DNA of 34,157 nt. It comes from an uncultured Eubacteriales bacterium (lineage in GTDB: Bacteria > Bacillota > Clostridia > Oscillospirales > Oscillospiraceae). The translations under genes were made by a program, and so were the position numbers. Positions 15,595 through 24,059 of the stretch are shown here, piece after piece. The stretch lies in contig URDG01000029.1 of NCBI GenBank assembly GCA_900546515.1, forward strand, positions 1 through 34,157, read 5' to 3'. Each line of letters opens with the position of its first letter. Position 1 is the stretch's first letter. A model generated the notes under the pieces. It was given only the letters and a program-made list of their open reading frames with translations, ran no database searches and had not been told where the DNA came from.

Positions 15595-16668
15595 TCAAGG
15601 CTCAAAAAGTGCGCCGTAGTCGTATGAGCTGAGGTAATCGTACATGCGCGCGCAATAATCCTCGTAGTTTGCCTGCGTAAGCTCATGCTCGCCGGAGGCC
15701 ATGCACCGAAGCATCCATGAGTTGACCTCGCTGTCGTAATGGATGTAGTCCTTGAAGCGGCCGAAATCGTTGGCAAGCTCAAAATCGTCGAGAAACGAAA
15801 AGAGCCGGATGTTATCGCAGGAGAGCATGAGCTCGATGGCCTCGCGTTCTGCTTCGAGCCGCTGGTCGATCGTGCCGAGCTGGTGCTGCTTGTCCCAATA
15901 GAACATGCTGTAAGGCGGGAAGAAGAGAAGAAACTCGATCTGCGGGTTAGCGCGCGCCGTTTCGAGAATGTTCTGCTCTATATTGGCGCGGACGGTCTCT
16001 CTCTGGTCGTCGAGCAGATGATATACGGCCCCGGTATCGGAGGGGCGCTGGTATGAGGCGAGTATTGCGCTGCGCCCGTAGGGGATCGTACCGTCGTCCC
16101 AGAAGCTGTAGTCGTCAAAGGAGGTCGTTTTATTGCCTGTGCGCGTATAGCTTATCACGTCGAGAGAGGTTTTGAATATGCTCTTGTTGAAGAGATACTT
16201 CACGTCATTGAACGGGTTGCTGTCATAGAGAAAGCTGGGGTAATCGCTCTCATCGTAGCCCATGCGGTCCTTGTCGGAGAAGATGTTGTCATAGTCGATG
16301 CCCATGACGATGAGCTTCAGACTGCCGTTGTGCTTTATCGCGGTGCGGTTGTTGAGATCGAGCTCCTTTGCGCTGGCGCCGGAGAAGGGCACCTTTACGG
16401 AGCTTACGCCGAAAAGCGCGTCCAGCTCGGAGCTTCTGAAATTCTCGCACATGCTGTTGCCGGTGATGAGCGCGTCATAGTCGAAGTGCTTCATGATGCC
16501 GTCGTTCTGGTAGCGCTGGTAGAATATCTCGTATTGCAGCCCGCCGAGCGGGGCGTGATAATGGAAAAAGGGGTCTATGATGACCGTCACGGAGCCGAGC
16601 AGCGCCAGCGCGGCGAGCAGCAGCGCCAGTACGGCGATCCCCCATTTTTTGAAGTCTGTTTTTCTCAT
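15595..16668 (-). CDS. SGNH/DltD-like partner of the MBOAT acyltransferase
   Basis: The 357-residue protein has an N-terminal membrane anchor (about 9-31) and an extracytoplasmic domain. ITGNSMCENF (68-77) gives the nucleophile-loop Ser72, and KDYIHYDS (306-313) gives a C-terminal Asp307-His310 pair, as in SGNH-type partners (AlgJ/AlgX, DltD, PatB). These proteins take acyl groups passed across the membrane by the MBOAT protein and place them on a surface polymer. The start has GAGGAG upstream and lies 12 bases after the MBOAT stop, so the two form an operon. The polymer modified is unknown; the match to the SGNH fold is by motif and context. Confidence 0.75.
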   Translation of the reverse strand: MRKTDFKKWGIAVLALLLAALALLGSVTVIIDPFFHYHAPLGGLQYEIFYQRYQNDGIMKHFDYDALITGNSMCENFRSSELDALFGVSSVKVPFSGASAKELDLNNRTAIKHNGSLKLIVMGIDYDNIFSDKDRMGYDESDYPSFLYDSNPFNDVKYLFNKSIFKTSLDVISYTRTGNKTTSFDDYSFWDDGTIPYGRSAILASYQRPSDTGAVYHLLDDQRETVRANIEQNILETARANPQIEFLLFFPPYSMFYWDKQHQLGTIDQRLEAEREAIELMLSCDNIRLFSFLDDFELANDFGRFKDYIHYDSEVNSWMLRCMASGEHELTQANYEDYCARMYDYLSSYDYGALFEP

Positions 16669-16680
16669 ACGGCCGTCTCC

Positions 16681-18159
16681 TCAGAAGTTGAAGTACAGGA
16701 ACGCGCTGACCGTGCCGAAGGAAAAGATGCACCAGACGAGCAGAGCGGCTGTCAGCAGCATCGGCACCGGCCGGGGCCGGAGCTCCTGCATTTTTTCATA
16801 AGCGTTTTTCGGCACGAGCACGATGAACATGGACACGGCGAGGAAAAGCACCATCATCATAGGCGGCCAGTAGACGAACCGGCCTATGAACGGCAGCTTT
16901 GACAGCGGGAGCATGACCTCCGTGAGCTGAAAGCCGCTGCATATGGCGGAATCCACGCTGCCGAAGTCAAAGCGGAAGATCTGCGAGATCACGGCAAAGG
17001 CCTGAGACAGGCTCTCCGCGCGGAAGATTATAAAGCCGAGATTGATAAACGCAAATGTGATCAGCCAGTTGACGGCTTTCGGGATGCGGTCGAAAACCGC
17101 TTTGCCCCAGCGTGTGAGCACACAGAACGCCCCGTGCAGCGCGCCCCAGCAGATATAGGTCCAGCCCGCGCCGTGCCATAGTCCGCTCAGCAGGTAGACT
17201 ATCATCACATTCAGATAGGTGCGCGCCTCGCCGCGCCGGCTGCCGCCGAGGGGAATGTATATGTATTTGGTGAGGAAGCGCGTGAGCGTGATATGCCAGC
17301 GCTTCCAGTGATCCAGTATCGTGACGGCCTTGTAGGGAGAATTGAAGTTCTGCGGAATGTCGATATTGAACATCCTGCCCAGACCGATGGCCATGTCGCT
17401 GTACCCGCTGAAGTCGAAGTACATCTGGAGCGTATAGGAGAGCATGACGGCAAGACAGCTCGTGCTGTTCATGGCGTCCCAGTTCCCGGCGGCGACGTAT
17501 GAATATCCCATGGTGACGGCCTTGCTGAGATTGTCCGCGATCAGCACCTTTTTGGCGAGACCCAGCGTGAAAATATAGATGCCGCGGGAGAAATTTTCCC
17601 AGCTGAACCGCTTTTTGGAATCATCCTGAAGCTGCGGGACGAGCTCGTCATGCGTGACGATGGGGCCTGCGATGAGCTGCGGGAAGAAAGTGACAAAGCA
17701 GGCGTAGTCGAGCAGAGAGCAGTCCCGGACCTCACCGTTGAAGGAGTCGACGACGAACGAGATCTGCTGAAATGTGAAAAAGCTTATGCCGAGCGGGAGC
17801 ATGATGTGCTTGAGCGTCCAGTCGGAGCCGAATACGGAGTTTACCGTTTCCACGAAAAAGTCGTAATATTTGAAATAAAAAAGCACGCCGAGATTGACGG
17901 CCACGGCGAAAATCCGGGCCCAGCGGCGGGGCTTATCGCCTGTCAGCACGGTGGAAAGACGGTAAAACCCGTAGTTTACAAGGACGCTGGAAACGATCAG
18001 TATGAGATACACGGGCGTATTCGAGCCGTAGAACCACAGCGACATGCCAAGAAGAAATATGAGCGCCGGCGTTTTCAGACCGAAGCGGTTGAGCAGAAAA
18101 TAGCCCGCCAGACACAGCGGCAGAAAACACAGCAGAAATATATATGAATTGAATAACAT
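16681..18159 (-). CDS. MBOAT-family O-acyltransferase (AlgI/DltB-like)
   Basis: The 492-residue polytopic membrane protein carries the MBOAT signatures: WKRWHITLTRFLTKYIYIPLGGSR (285-308), the core QMYFDFSGYSDMAIGLGRMFNI (245-266), and LSGLWHGAGW with the catalytic His329. It should move an acyl group, commonly acetyl, across the membrane for O-acylation of an exported polymer, such as an exopolysaccharide, teichoic acid or peptidoglycan. AAAGGA precedes the ATG at 18159. Gene order MBOAT then SGNH partner is the common Firmicutes pair, and no polymer-synthesis genes are adjacent, so the target is not known. Confidence 0.93.
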   Translation of the reverse strand: MLFNSYIFLLCFLPLCLAGYFLLNRFGLKTPALIFLLGMSLWFYGSNTPVYLILIVSSVLVNYGFYRLSTVLTGDKPRRWARIFAVAVNLGVLFYFKYYDFFVETVNSVFGSDWTLKHIMLPLGISFFTFQQISFVVDSFNGEVRDCSLLDYACFVTFFPQLIAGPIVTHDELVPQLQDDSKKRFSWENFSRGIYIFTLGLAKKVLIADNLSKAVTMGYSYVAAGNWDAMNSTSCLAVMLSYTLQMYFDFSGYSDMAIGLGRMFNIDIPQNFNSPYKAVTILDHWKRWHITLTRFLTKYIYIPLGGSRRGEARTYLNVMIVYLLSGLWHGAGWTYICWGALHGAFCVLTRWGKAVFDRIPKAVNWLITFAFINLGFIIFRAESLSQAFAVISQIFRFDFGSVDSAICSGFQLTEVMLPLSKLPFIGRFVYWPPMMMVLFLAVSMFIVLVPKNAYEKMQELRPRPVPMLLTAALLVWCIFSFGTVSAFLYFNF

Positions 18160-18184
18160 CGGCGTATCCTTTCGTGAGAGCTAA

Positions 18185-18213
18185 ACTATATTCTACTATA
18201 TAACCCGCGTCAA
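18185..18213 (-). promoter_or_regulatory. Sigma-A promoter of the MBOAT operon
   Basis: On the minus strand TTGACG (18213-18208), 17 bases, TATAGT (18190-18185), about 25 bases upstream of the ATG at 18159. Confidence 0.8.
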
Positions 18214-18230
18214 CTCAACAAAATTCTATG

Positions 18231-18265
18231 TAAAAAATCCCCGGCTGCAAATAACAGCCGGGGAT
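18231..18265 (-). terminator. Terminator of the hydrogenase operon
   Basis: ATCCCCGGCTG and CAGCCGGGGAT (18265-18255 and 18247-18237) form a perfect 11-bp stem. On the minus strand it is followed by TTTTTT. It lies 34 bases after the mbhN stop and just before the MBOAT promoter. Confidence 0.92.
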
Positions 18266-18298
18266 CGGATCATATTCGGTGCTGCCGGACGGGAGAGC

Positions 18299-18940
18299 TT
18301 ACATGACTATCGCCTTTTTGGGGCAGGCTGCGGCGCAGGCGCCGCAGCCGATGCATTCGTCGTAGCTGCACTTCCACGTCTTTGCCGCGCGGTCGACCTT
18401 GAGAGCGCCCTGCGGGCATTTTCTGGCGCACAGGGTGCAGTGTACGCACTTGCTCTCGTCGCACACGGGCTTGCCGTCGTCACGCGGAGAAACAGAGCTC
18501 GCAGGAGCGGCCCCGGCGGCGGGAGCCGCAGTGCCGGCCGCGGGTGCTGCCGGTTTCGGCGGCGCGGGCTTCCTCGCCGGCTTTATGTGCGTGCCGGTGA
18601 CAAGCAGATCCTCCTCCTTTGTGGCTATCATGTGATAGTCGCCGGAGAACTCAATGGCCTTGGTGCTGCAAAAATCGGCGCAGGTGGCGCAGAAGGTGCA
18701 GGAGCCGAGGTTGAAGGTCAGGGTGATTCTGTCGCCCTCTTCAACCTTTTCAACGGTGCGGGTAATGGCGCTGCCGGAGCAGACGCGCTCGCACATTCCG
18801 CAGCCGATGCACTTATCGGCGTGGTAGACGATCCGTCCGCGGTAGCCGGGAGCGGCTTCCTTAGGGACGGCGGGGTACATCTCGCAGCTGGATCTGCTGA
18901 AAAGCTGGCTTATGGCCTCTTTGACAAACGGAAAATCCAT
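18299..18940 (-). CDS. mbhN: Hydrogenase polyferredoxin subunit MbhN-like, with extra ferredoxin domain
   Basis: The N-terminal half (about 1-115) is NuoI/MbhN-like, with two [4Fe-4S] motifs: Cys44/47/50/54 and Cys81/84/87/91. A Pro/Ala-rich linker (about 118-150) then joins a second, bacterial 2[4Fe-4S] ferredoxin module with Cys165/168/171/175 and Cys196/199/202/206. At 213 residues it is clearly longer than the usual two-cluster subunit. The N-terminal part should carry electrons from ferredoxin to the MbhJ cluster; the added module may act as a tethered electron-entry domain. ATG 18940 overlaps the mbhJ stop by one base (TAATG), implying coupling. It is the last gene of the operon. Confidence 0.88.
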   Translation of the reverse strand: MDFPFVKEAISQLFSRSSCEMYPAVPKEAAPGYRGRIVYHADKCIGCGMCERVCSGSAITRTVEKVEEGDRITLTFNLGSCTFCATCADFCSTKAIEFSGDYHMIATKEEDLLVTGTHIKPARKPAPPKPAAPAAGTAAPAAGAAPASSVSPRDDGKPVCDESKCVHCTLCARKCPQGALKVDRAAKTWKCSYDECIGCGACAAACPKKAIVM

Positions 18941-19380
18941 TACTTCTGCCCCCTTTTCTCTTTTAGGATCTTTGCGGCCAGAGCGAGACCGTCGATAACG
19001 GCCTCGGGCTTGGGCGCGCAGCCCGCGACGTCGACGTCGACATGCACGTACTTGCTCAGCGGGCCGGCGATGGAGTAGCTGCCGCGGAAAACGTTGCCGG
19101 ACTGCGGACAGGAGCCCATCGTGACTATGCACTTCGGTTCGGGGACCTGAGATATGGCGCGCAGAACGCGCGGAAGAGACTGCTTGGTGACGGGACCCGT
19201 CACGACCACGATGTCCGCGTGACGTGGAGAGCCGGTGAGCTTGAAGCCCAGACGCTCGGCGTCATAGCGTGGGGTGAGCACGGAGACGAGCTCTATATCG
19301 CAGCCGTTGCAGGAACCGGCGTTGATGTGGAACAGCCACGGGGATTTTGCGGTGCTCTCTTCGATAAGCTTTTTGAACAT
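18940..19380 (-). CDS. mbhJ: [NiFe]-hydrogenase small subunit, MbhJ/EchC-like
   Basis: This NuoB-family protein holds the proximal [4Fe-4S] cluster beside the NiFe site. The cluster ligands are present in the group 4 pattern: CNGC (Cys24, Cys27), GSCP (Cys91) and GCAPKPEAVIDG (Cys121). At 146 residues it has the short form of membrane-bound group 4 enzymes, lacking the medial and distal cluster domain of uptake hydrogenases. ATG 19380 has GGAGG seven bases upstream; a GTG two codons earlier is too close. It sits 12 bases after mbhM. Confidence 0.94.
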   Translation of the reverse strand: MFKKLIEESTAKSPWLFHINAGSCNGCDIELVSVLTPRYDAERLGFKLTGSPRHADIVVVTGPVTKQSLPRVLRAISQVPEPKCIVTMGSCPQSGNVFRGSYSIAGPLSKYVHVDVDVAGCAPKPEAVIDGLALAAKILKEKRGQK

Positions 19381-19392
19381 ATTCACCCCTCC

Positions 19393-20355
19393 TTAAAGAC
19401 CGTACCAGGCCATCACGAGACTGACAAGAGCCAGCGCCGTGACTATGGTCCAGTAATATTTGAACACCTGCTCGATCTTGAGCCTTGCGGTGACGGCGTG
19501 GACAAGCGACACGGTGACGATCGTGATAACGACGCTGAAAGCGAACATTATCAGCGCGTCGACAGCCGGGATACCGACGCCGATGCCGCCAAGGAACAGG
19601 GCCGTGAAGAGGCTGGTCATGGTCAGAAGCTTGATGGAATTGGTGAGCTTGAACACGGCGAGAGGGCCGCCGCTGTACTCGGCGAGAAGTCCCTCGCAGA
19701 TCTCGGTCTCGGCCTCGGCAGTGTCGAAGGGATGACTGCCGGTCTCGCCGGGGATGATGAGCAGAAAGGCTATCGCGGCGGGAATAAGGCTCGCATGGGT
19801 TATGAGACTGCCGTTATCAAGCTGGAATTTCACGATATTGCTCATGGAGAAGGTCACGCTGTCTCCGCCGGCGACCTTGCCGACGGCCAGCAGCACAAGC
19901 ACCAGCGGCAGCTCACAGGAGATGACCGTGACCATCTCGCGGCTCAGACCGATGCCGGCGTAGGGCGAGCCGGAGGCCGCGCCGCCGAGCATTGCGGCCA
20001 TAGCCGGGATGAGCAGCAGATAGAGGATGACGATAACGTCCGCCATGCCGGAGAAAGCCGTGAAGCCGTGAATGGGGATGAACAGCTGCAGCACGACCAG
20101 CGCGGAGAGGCCCACGATGGGTGCGGCCATAAAGACCGTGCCTGACGCGGCGGCGGGGACGATGGTCTCTTTGCCGCAGAGCTTGAAGAAATCATAGAAA
20201 GGCTGGAGTACGGGCGGACCGACGCGCTTCTGCATTTTGGCGACGATCTTGCGGTCAATGCCGCACAGCAGCATGCCCGTGATAAAGCAGAACAGGAAGC
20301 CGGGGAAAATCAGGACGTAGCCGAGATACTCAAGAGCAGTCAGAACTATATTCAA
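19393..20355 (-). CDS. mbhM: Hydrogenase membrane subunit MbhM/EchB-like (NuoH family)
   Basis: A 320-residue polytopic protein of the complex I subunit 1 family, which anchors the peripheral arm and begins the ion path. Signatures are RVGPP (44-48), QPFYDFFKLCGKE (51-63), and the conserved acidic loop PFDTAEAETEICEGLLAEYSGGPLA (about 208-232). The best start is TTG at 20355, seven bases after AAGGAGG. A GTG at 20364 begins within that ribosome-binding site. In archaeal Mbh operons mbhM follows mbhL; here it comes between mbhH and mbhJ. Confidence 0.93.
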   Translation of the reverse strand: MNIVLTALEYLGYVLIFPGFLFCFITGMLLCGIDRKIVAKMQKRVGPPVLQPFYDFFKLCGKETIVPAAASGTVFMAAPIVGLSALVVLQLFIPIHGFTAFSGMADVIVILYLLLIPAMAAMLGGAASGSPYAGIGLSREMVTVISCELPLVLVLLAVGKVAGGDSVTFSMSNIVKFQLDNGSLITHASLIPAAIAFLLIIPGETGSHPFDTAEAETEICEGLLAEYSGGPLAVFKLTNSIKLLTMTSLFTALFLGGIGVGIPAVDALIMFAFSVVITIVTVSLVHAVTARLKIEQVFKYYWTIVTALALVSLVMAWYGL

Positions 20356-20368
20356 GTTTCCCACCTCC

Positions 20369-22294
20369 TTAAAGAACTATCTGAATGAACACTATCGCCA
20401 GCGCCAGCGCGACAGCCGCCCACAGTGCATAGTCGTTGACGATGCCGCTGTGCAGCTTGTGCATGAAGCTGAAATAGTGCCGCCAGTTGTGCTTAAAGCC
20501 CCAGAAGAGGTCTCCGCCGCCGACCTGCGAGTACACGCTCTCTTCGCCGCCGAAGAAGAGATCATACTTCGGTTCGACAGCTTCGCCGCAGTTCTTGCTT
20601 ACGCTGTCGTACTTCGAGGAGACGGCGACGATGGTGATCGCAAGCAGGGCGATGCACAGGAGAAGCAGCCACGAAACAGGGCTCCAGTAGCCGACGGGAT
20701 TGAAGGACACGACGGAGACGACCGGGAGATTGCTGCCCATGACGGAAGCTGCGTAGCCTGTGCCCATCATCGTGTCGATGTACTGCACGGCGCTGAATGC
20801 GGCGCGGGTAGCGGGCTCGGTGATATAGCGGGTGACCATGCTCGGGAAGAGGCCGGTCACGATGCACAGCAGAGCGAAAATGCTCATTGCGATTATCATG
20901 CTGGGTCTTGCGTCCTTGACGTTCTCATACTTCACCGGCAGCCGCCCGAAGAACACGGACTGGCTGACCTTGACGAAGGATGCGAGAGTGAGGATAGATG
21001 TGACGAGCGCGATGACCGTGACGAGCAGGTAGCCGATATTGCCGGTCTCGGCAGCCTTTTCATAGGCGGCCTGATAGATCATCCACTTGGAGGCAAAGCC
21101 GTTGAAGGGCGGCAGGCCGCTGATCGAGAGCGCGCCGACAAGGAAGAGACCCGTGGTCCACGGCATCTTCTTTGACAGGCCGCCGAGCTCGTCGAGGTTG
21201 GTGGTGCCGGTCTCATAGAGGACTGCGCCCGCGGAAAGGAACAGCAGACCCTTGAAGAACGTGTGGTTCATGGCGTGGTAGAGGCCGGCGGAGAAGCCGA
21301 GACCCGTGCACAGGCCGATCGCAGTGAGCACGTAGCCTATCTGGGAGATGCTGTGGAAAGCGAGCAGGCGCTTGAAGTCATGCTGCGCAAGAGCCATCGT
21401 AACGCATACGAACATGCTCACGGAGCCGACGAACACCAGCAGGAACTGGAACGAGCCGAGCTCCATGGTCTGGAACAGGAAATAGGTCAGGCGGATTATG
21501 CCGTAGATACCGGACTTCGTCAGCACGCCGGAGATGAGCACGGATATGGACGCGGGGGCCGCGCCGTGCGCGTCGGCCGCGAGCGGGTGGAACGGCACGA
21601 TGAAGGCCTTTGTGGAGAAGCCTATGTACAAAAGCGCGAAGGCCAGCTTCGTGGAGTTATTGATGTTGCCGGGAACGAGCGCGGAGAGCTGGGCGAAGTT
21701 GAGCGTGTGAAGCTGCGCGTAGAGCATGATGATGCCGACGAGAATGCAGGTGGAGCCCATGCAGCCCACGACCATATACTTGAACGCGGCCTCAAGCGCG
21801 CCGTGCGCCTTGTTGCGGAAGGCCGTCAGCGCGACGGCGGCGAAGGTGAGGATCTCCACCATGATGAACATGTTGAAGATATCGCCCGTGAGCACAAGGC
21901 CCATAACGCCGCCAGCGAGCATGAGGAAGAGCGTGTAGTACTGCGGCACATTGTCGTCATGATCCATGTACTGAAGCGAGTACACGCACGAGACGAACAC
22001 CGCCGCGGAGATAAGAAGCCCGAAGAACAGGCTGAGCGCATCGACCTCAAGCGCGATACCGATGGCATAGCCGCCGGCTATCTCGCGGGAGCCCATCCAG
22101 TAGGCAATGATCTCACCCTGCATGAAAACGGGCTTGAAGAGCGCGATCAGGCAGGCAAGGGACACGGACACTGCGAGGAAAGCAATGGTGTTTCTCACGG
22201 CTCTCCGGCTGCCGAACATGACGATCAGAAACGCGCCGAGGAACAGCACCATTATTGAGTAGACAGGGAAGTGGTGATAATCGAAAAAGCTCAT
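20369..22294 (-). CDS. mbhH: Antiporter-like subunit MbhH (MrpD/ND5 family), possibly fused to MbhI
   Basis: A 641-residue ion-pumping subunit. The charged residues expected in antiporter-like subunits are present: Glu147 in FNMFIMVEILTF, Lys229 in STKAFIVPFHPL, Lys260 in ISGVLTKSGIYG and Lys403 in FNGFASKWMIYQAA. The core ends near residue 500. About 140 further residues include two more hydrophobic segments (541-560 and 622-640) separated by a polar, partly amphipathic stretch. Archaeal MbhH proteins are near 510 residues and are followed by a separate small MbhI that supplies the lateral helix; here no mbhI gene exists, so the tail may be its equivalent. Translation is coupled to mbhG by ATGA. 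Confidence 0.92.
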   Translation of the reverse strand: MSFFDYHHFPVYSIMVLFLGAFLIVMFGSRRAVRNTIAFLAVSVSLACLIALFKPVFMQGEIIAYWMGSREIAGGYAIGIALEVDALSLFFGLLISAAVFVSCVYSLQYMDHDDNVPQYYTLFLMLAGGVMGLVLTGDIFNMFIMVEILTFAAVALTAFRNKAHGALEAAFKYMVVGCMGSTCILVGIIMLYAQLHTLNFAQLSALVPGNINNSTKLAFALLYIGFSTKAFIVPFHPLAADAHGAAPASISVLISGVLTKSGIYGIIRLTYFLFQTMELGSFQFLLVFVGSVSMFVCVTMALAQHDFKRLLAFHSISQIGYVLTAIGLCTGLGFSAGLYHAMNHTFFKGLLFLSAGAVLYETGTTNLDELGGLSKKMPWTTGLFLVGALSISGLPPFNGFASKWMIYQAAYEKAAETGNIGYLLVTVIALVTSILTLASFVKVSQSVFFGRLPVKYENVKDARPSMIIAMSIFALLCIVTGLFPSMVTRYITEPATRAAFSAVQYIDTMMGTGYAASVMGSNLPVVSVVSFNPVGYWSPVSWLLLLCIALLAITIVAVSSKYDSVSKNCGEAVEPKYDLFFGGEESVYSQVGGGDLFWGFKHNWRHYFSFMHKLHSGIVNDYALWAAVALALAIVFIQIVL

Positions 22295-22641
22295 CCTCTC
22301 AGCCTCCTTATCTCTCTGGTGTCAAGAGTGCCGTAGGACTCCTCAAGCTTGATGACCAGAGCCAGAGACATGGCGGTGACGCACGCGCCGATGACGATGC
22401 TCGTCAGGGTAAGCGCCTGCGGGATCGGGTCGACAAAGTAGCTTGCGGCGTTCAGCTCGCCCTGAGTGTAGATAGGAGCGGTGCCGCCGGGATTGAAGCC
22501 GATGGAGATTATCAGCAGGTTAACGCCGTAGTCGGCGATGCCGAGGCCGATGACCGTCTTGACGAGGTTGTATTTTGTGATAATGGTGTAGAATCCGAGC
22601 GCAATGAGGAAGAAGGATGCGATGTAGTTGAAAGTTATCAT
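22291..22641 (-). CDS. mbhG: MrpC/NuoK-like subunit MbhG
   Basis: A 116-residue membrane protein with three hydrophobic segments, matching the MnhC/MrpC/NuoK family: ALGFYTIITKYNLVKTVIGLGIADYGVNLLII, then PIPQALTLTSIVIGACVTAMSLALVIK. It belongs to the Na+/H+ antiporter-like part of the complex. ATG 22641 is eight bases after GAGG. It overlaps mbhH by four bases. Confidence 0.93.
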   Translation of the reverse strand: MITFNYIASFFLIALGFYTIITKYNLVKTVIGLGIADYGVNLLIISIGFNPGGTAPIYTQGELNAASYFVDPIPQALTLTSIVIGACVTAMSLALVIKLEESYGTLDTREIRRLRG

Positions 22642-22651
22642 ATCTTGCACC

Positions 22652-23116
22652 TCATTTCTTGTTGTCCACGTCTTTGCCGGCAAGCAGGCCGAGCATCGAC
22701 AGGGACAGTACGCCCACGCCGCACAGCACGTTCAGGCCGACGGCCTCATCCATCCACGAAATGGTGCCGGAGGAGATCAGGTCGCCGATGCTGCCGTTGT
22801 TATACGCGATATTCTGGCAGAACTGTGCGCCGAACACAACGCCCAGCATTGCAATGGCGATATACAGCGTGACGGCGAGACCCTCCGTCCTGCGCAGGAA
22901 TTCTATGTTGAGCGCGTTGCAGGTGGCCTCGTAGCCGTGGCCGAGGTACATCAGGATGATGACTGCGGTCATCAGAACGCCGCCCTGAAAGCCGCCGCCG
23001 GGGGAGAGATGGCCGTGGAGAATGATATAGAACACGTATACAAGAGTCAGGGGCAGGACCATGTCGCAGCCGCAGCGCTGGATGACGCGCTTTATGATGA
23101 TGTTGTCATTCTTCAT
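22652..23116 (-). CDS. mbhF: MrpB-like subunit MbhF
   Basis: A 154-residue membrane protein of the MnhB/MrpB family. The signature YIILHGHLSPGGGFQGGV is well kept, followed by further hydrophobic segments. Start ATG 23116 has GGAGGG upstream and overlaps the mbhE stop by 11 bases; a longer open frame upstream is low-complexity and belongs to the overlapping gene. It is part of the Mrp module. Confidence 0.93.
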   Translation of the reverse strand: MKNDNIIIKRVIQRCGCDMVLPLTLVYVFYIILHGHLSPGGGFQGGVLMTAVIILMYLGHGYEATCNALNIEFLRRTEGLAVTLYIAIAMLGVVFGAQFCQNIAYNNGSIGDLISSGTISWMDEAVGLNVLCGVGVLSLSMLGLLAGKDVDNKK

Positions 23117-23474
23117 CCTTTGAACCCTCCTCCTTTTTCTCTTTTTTGCCGCTGTAGATGATAACGGTGGTGCCGGCAACGGCGGTTATGAGGATGAACG
23201 CCTCGCCCATCGTGTCGTAGCCGCGGAAGTCAAAGACGATGGATGTGACGTCGTTCACGGCGTGGGTCCGGTCGAGATTCTGCTGCACGATGGCTCCGGC
23301 CGCGCCGTCGACATTGCTGTCGTTATAGTTGGCGGGATCCTGCTGAAGCTCGTATACCGAGGGGGCGGCCGCCGCGCCGTCATAGGTGCGGGGCATACGC
23401 GCCATGGTGATGCTGGCGTAAACGCCCGCGAAGAGGAACACGCCCATTGAGACCCAAGTGAGGAATTTCTTCAT
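23106..23474 (-). CDS. mbhE: MrpA C-terminal-like subunit MbhE
   Basis: A 122-residue protein with a membrane helix near the start (5-25), a polar middle, and the family block NDVTSIVFDFRGYDTMGEAFILITAVAG (74-101) that matches the last part of MrpA and the N-part of MnhB-type proteins. The charged tail KKEKKEEGSKDEE ends the protein. GGAGG precedes ATG 23474, which overlaps the mbhD stop by four bases. Confidence 0.9.
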   Translation of the reverse strand: MKKFLTWVSMGVFLFAGVYASITMARMPRTYDGAAAAPSVYELQQDPANYNDSNVDGAAGAIVQQNLDRTHAVNDVTSIVFDFRGYDTMGEAFILITAVAGTTVIIYSGKKEKKEEGSKDEE

Positions 23475-23725
23475 TTGTCGTCGCCTCCTCTTATCTTTTT
23501 GAGAGTGACGATGAATATGAGCGGGCTGAGCGCCGCACCGACGGCGGCCTCGGATATGGCGACGTCGGGCGCGTGCATCACGAGGAAGGACGCGGCGGCG
23601 AAGATGCCCGTTGCGCCCAGCGCGACGACGGAGCTGAGAAGCTTCTTGCAGGAGCTGGCGATGATGGCGCACACGACGACGCCGGAGACCGTGAGAATGT
23701 CCAGAACAACAAGCAGGTTATTCAT
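23471..23725 (-). CDS. mbhD: MrpA C-terminal-like subunit MbhD
   Basis: A compact 84-residue membrane protein with three hydrophobic segments and the block APDVAISEAAVGAALSPLIFIVTLKK, characteristic of the DUF4040/MrpA C-terminal region in which an acidic residue lies in a helix. GGAGGG supports ATG 23725. It overlaps mbhC by eight bases and mbhE by four. It is short, but its place in the ordered Mrp module makes it secure. Confidence 0.9.
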   Translation of the reverse strand: MNNLLVVLDILTVSGVVVCAIIASSCKKLLSSVVALGATGIFAAASFLVMHAPDVAISEAAVGAALSPLIFIVTLKKIRGGDDK

Positions 23726-24059
23726 CGAAATCCCTCCTGTAATCGTCGATTTCCATTTTCTTTTCCGGGCGGATACCGGCCTGATACGCGCCCTTTGCAA
23801 TGGCGTGCGCGCCGACGGGGTTCGTGATTAGTATCAGTGCGACGATGACGCAGACCTTGACGGCGGTGGCGGGAGCGTGCATCACAAAGATGGTGTACAG
23901 CAGCGAGCCGAGACCGACGCCTATGACGCCCATTGTGGAAATACAGGTGCTTGCCTGCATGCGGGAGAAAGTATCGGGCATTTTGATGATGCCGATGCTG
24001 CCGGCCAGCGCGAAGAACACGCCTGCGGCAAGGAGCACGTCAATGATTATCCTCAGCAT
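23718..24059 (-). CDS. mbhC: MrpG-like subunit MbhC
   Basis: A 113-residue MnhG/MrpG-type membrane protein with three hydrophobic segments and the signature GSIGIIKMPDTFSRMQASTCISTMGVIGVGLGS, then NPVGAHAIAKGAYQAGI. ATG 24059 has GGGAGG upstream; the longer open frame to 24098 has no such support. It overlaps mbhB by 20 bases. Confidence 0.93.
   Translation of the reverse strand: MLRIIIDVLLAAGVFFALAGSIGIIKMPDTFSRMQASTCISTMGVIGVGLGSLLYTIFVMHAPATAVKVCVIVALILITNPVGAHAIAKGAYQAGIRPEKKMEIDDYRRDFDE

Noticed and set aside
20369..22294. A free-standing Mrp Na+/H+ antiporter operon
   Set aside because: The full-length MrpA is missing and only its C-terminal parts occur as mbhD and mbhE, directly joined to hydrogenase genes, which is the Mbh arrangement.
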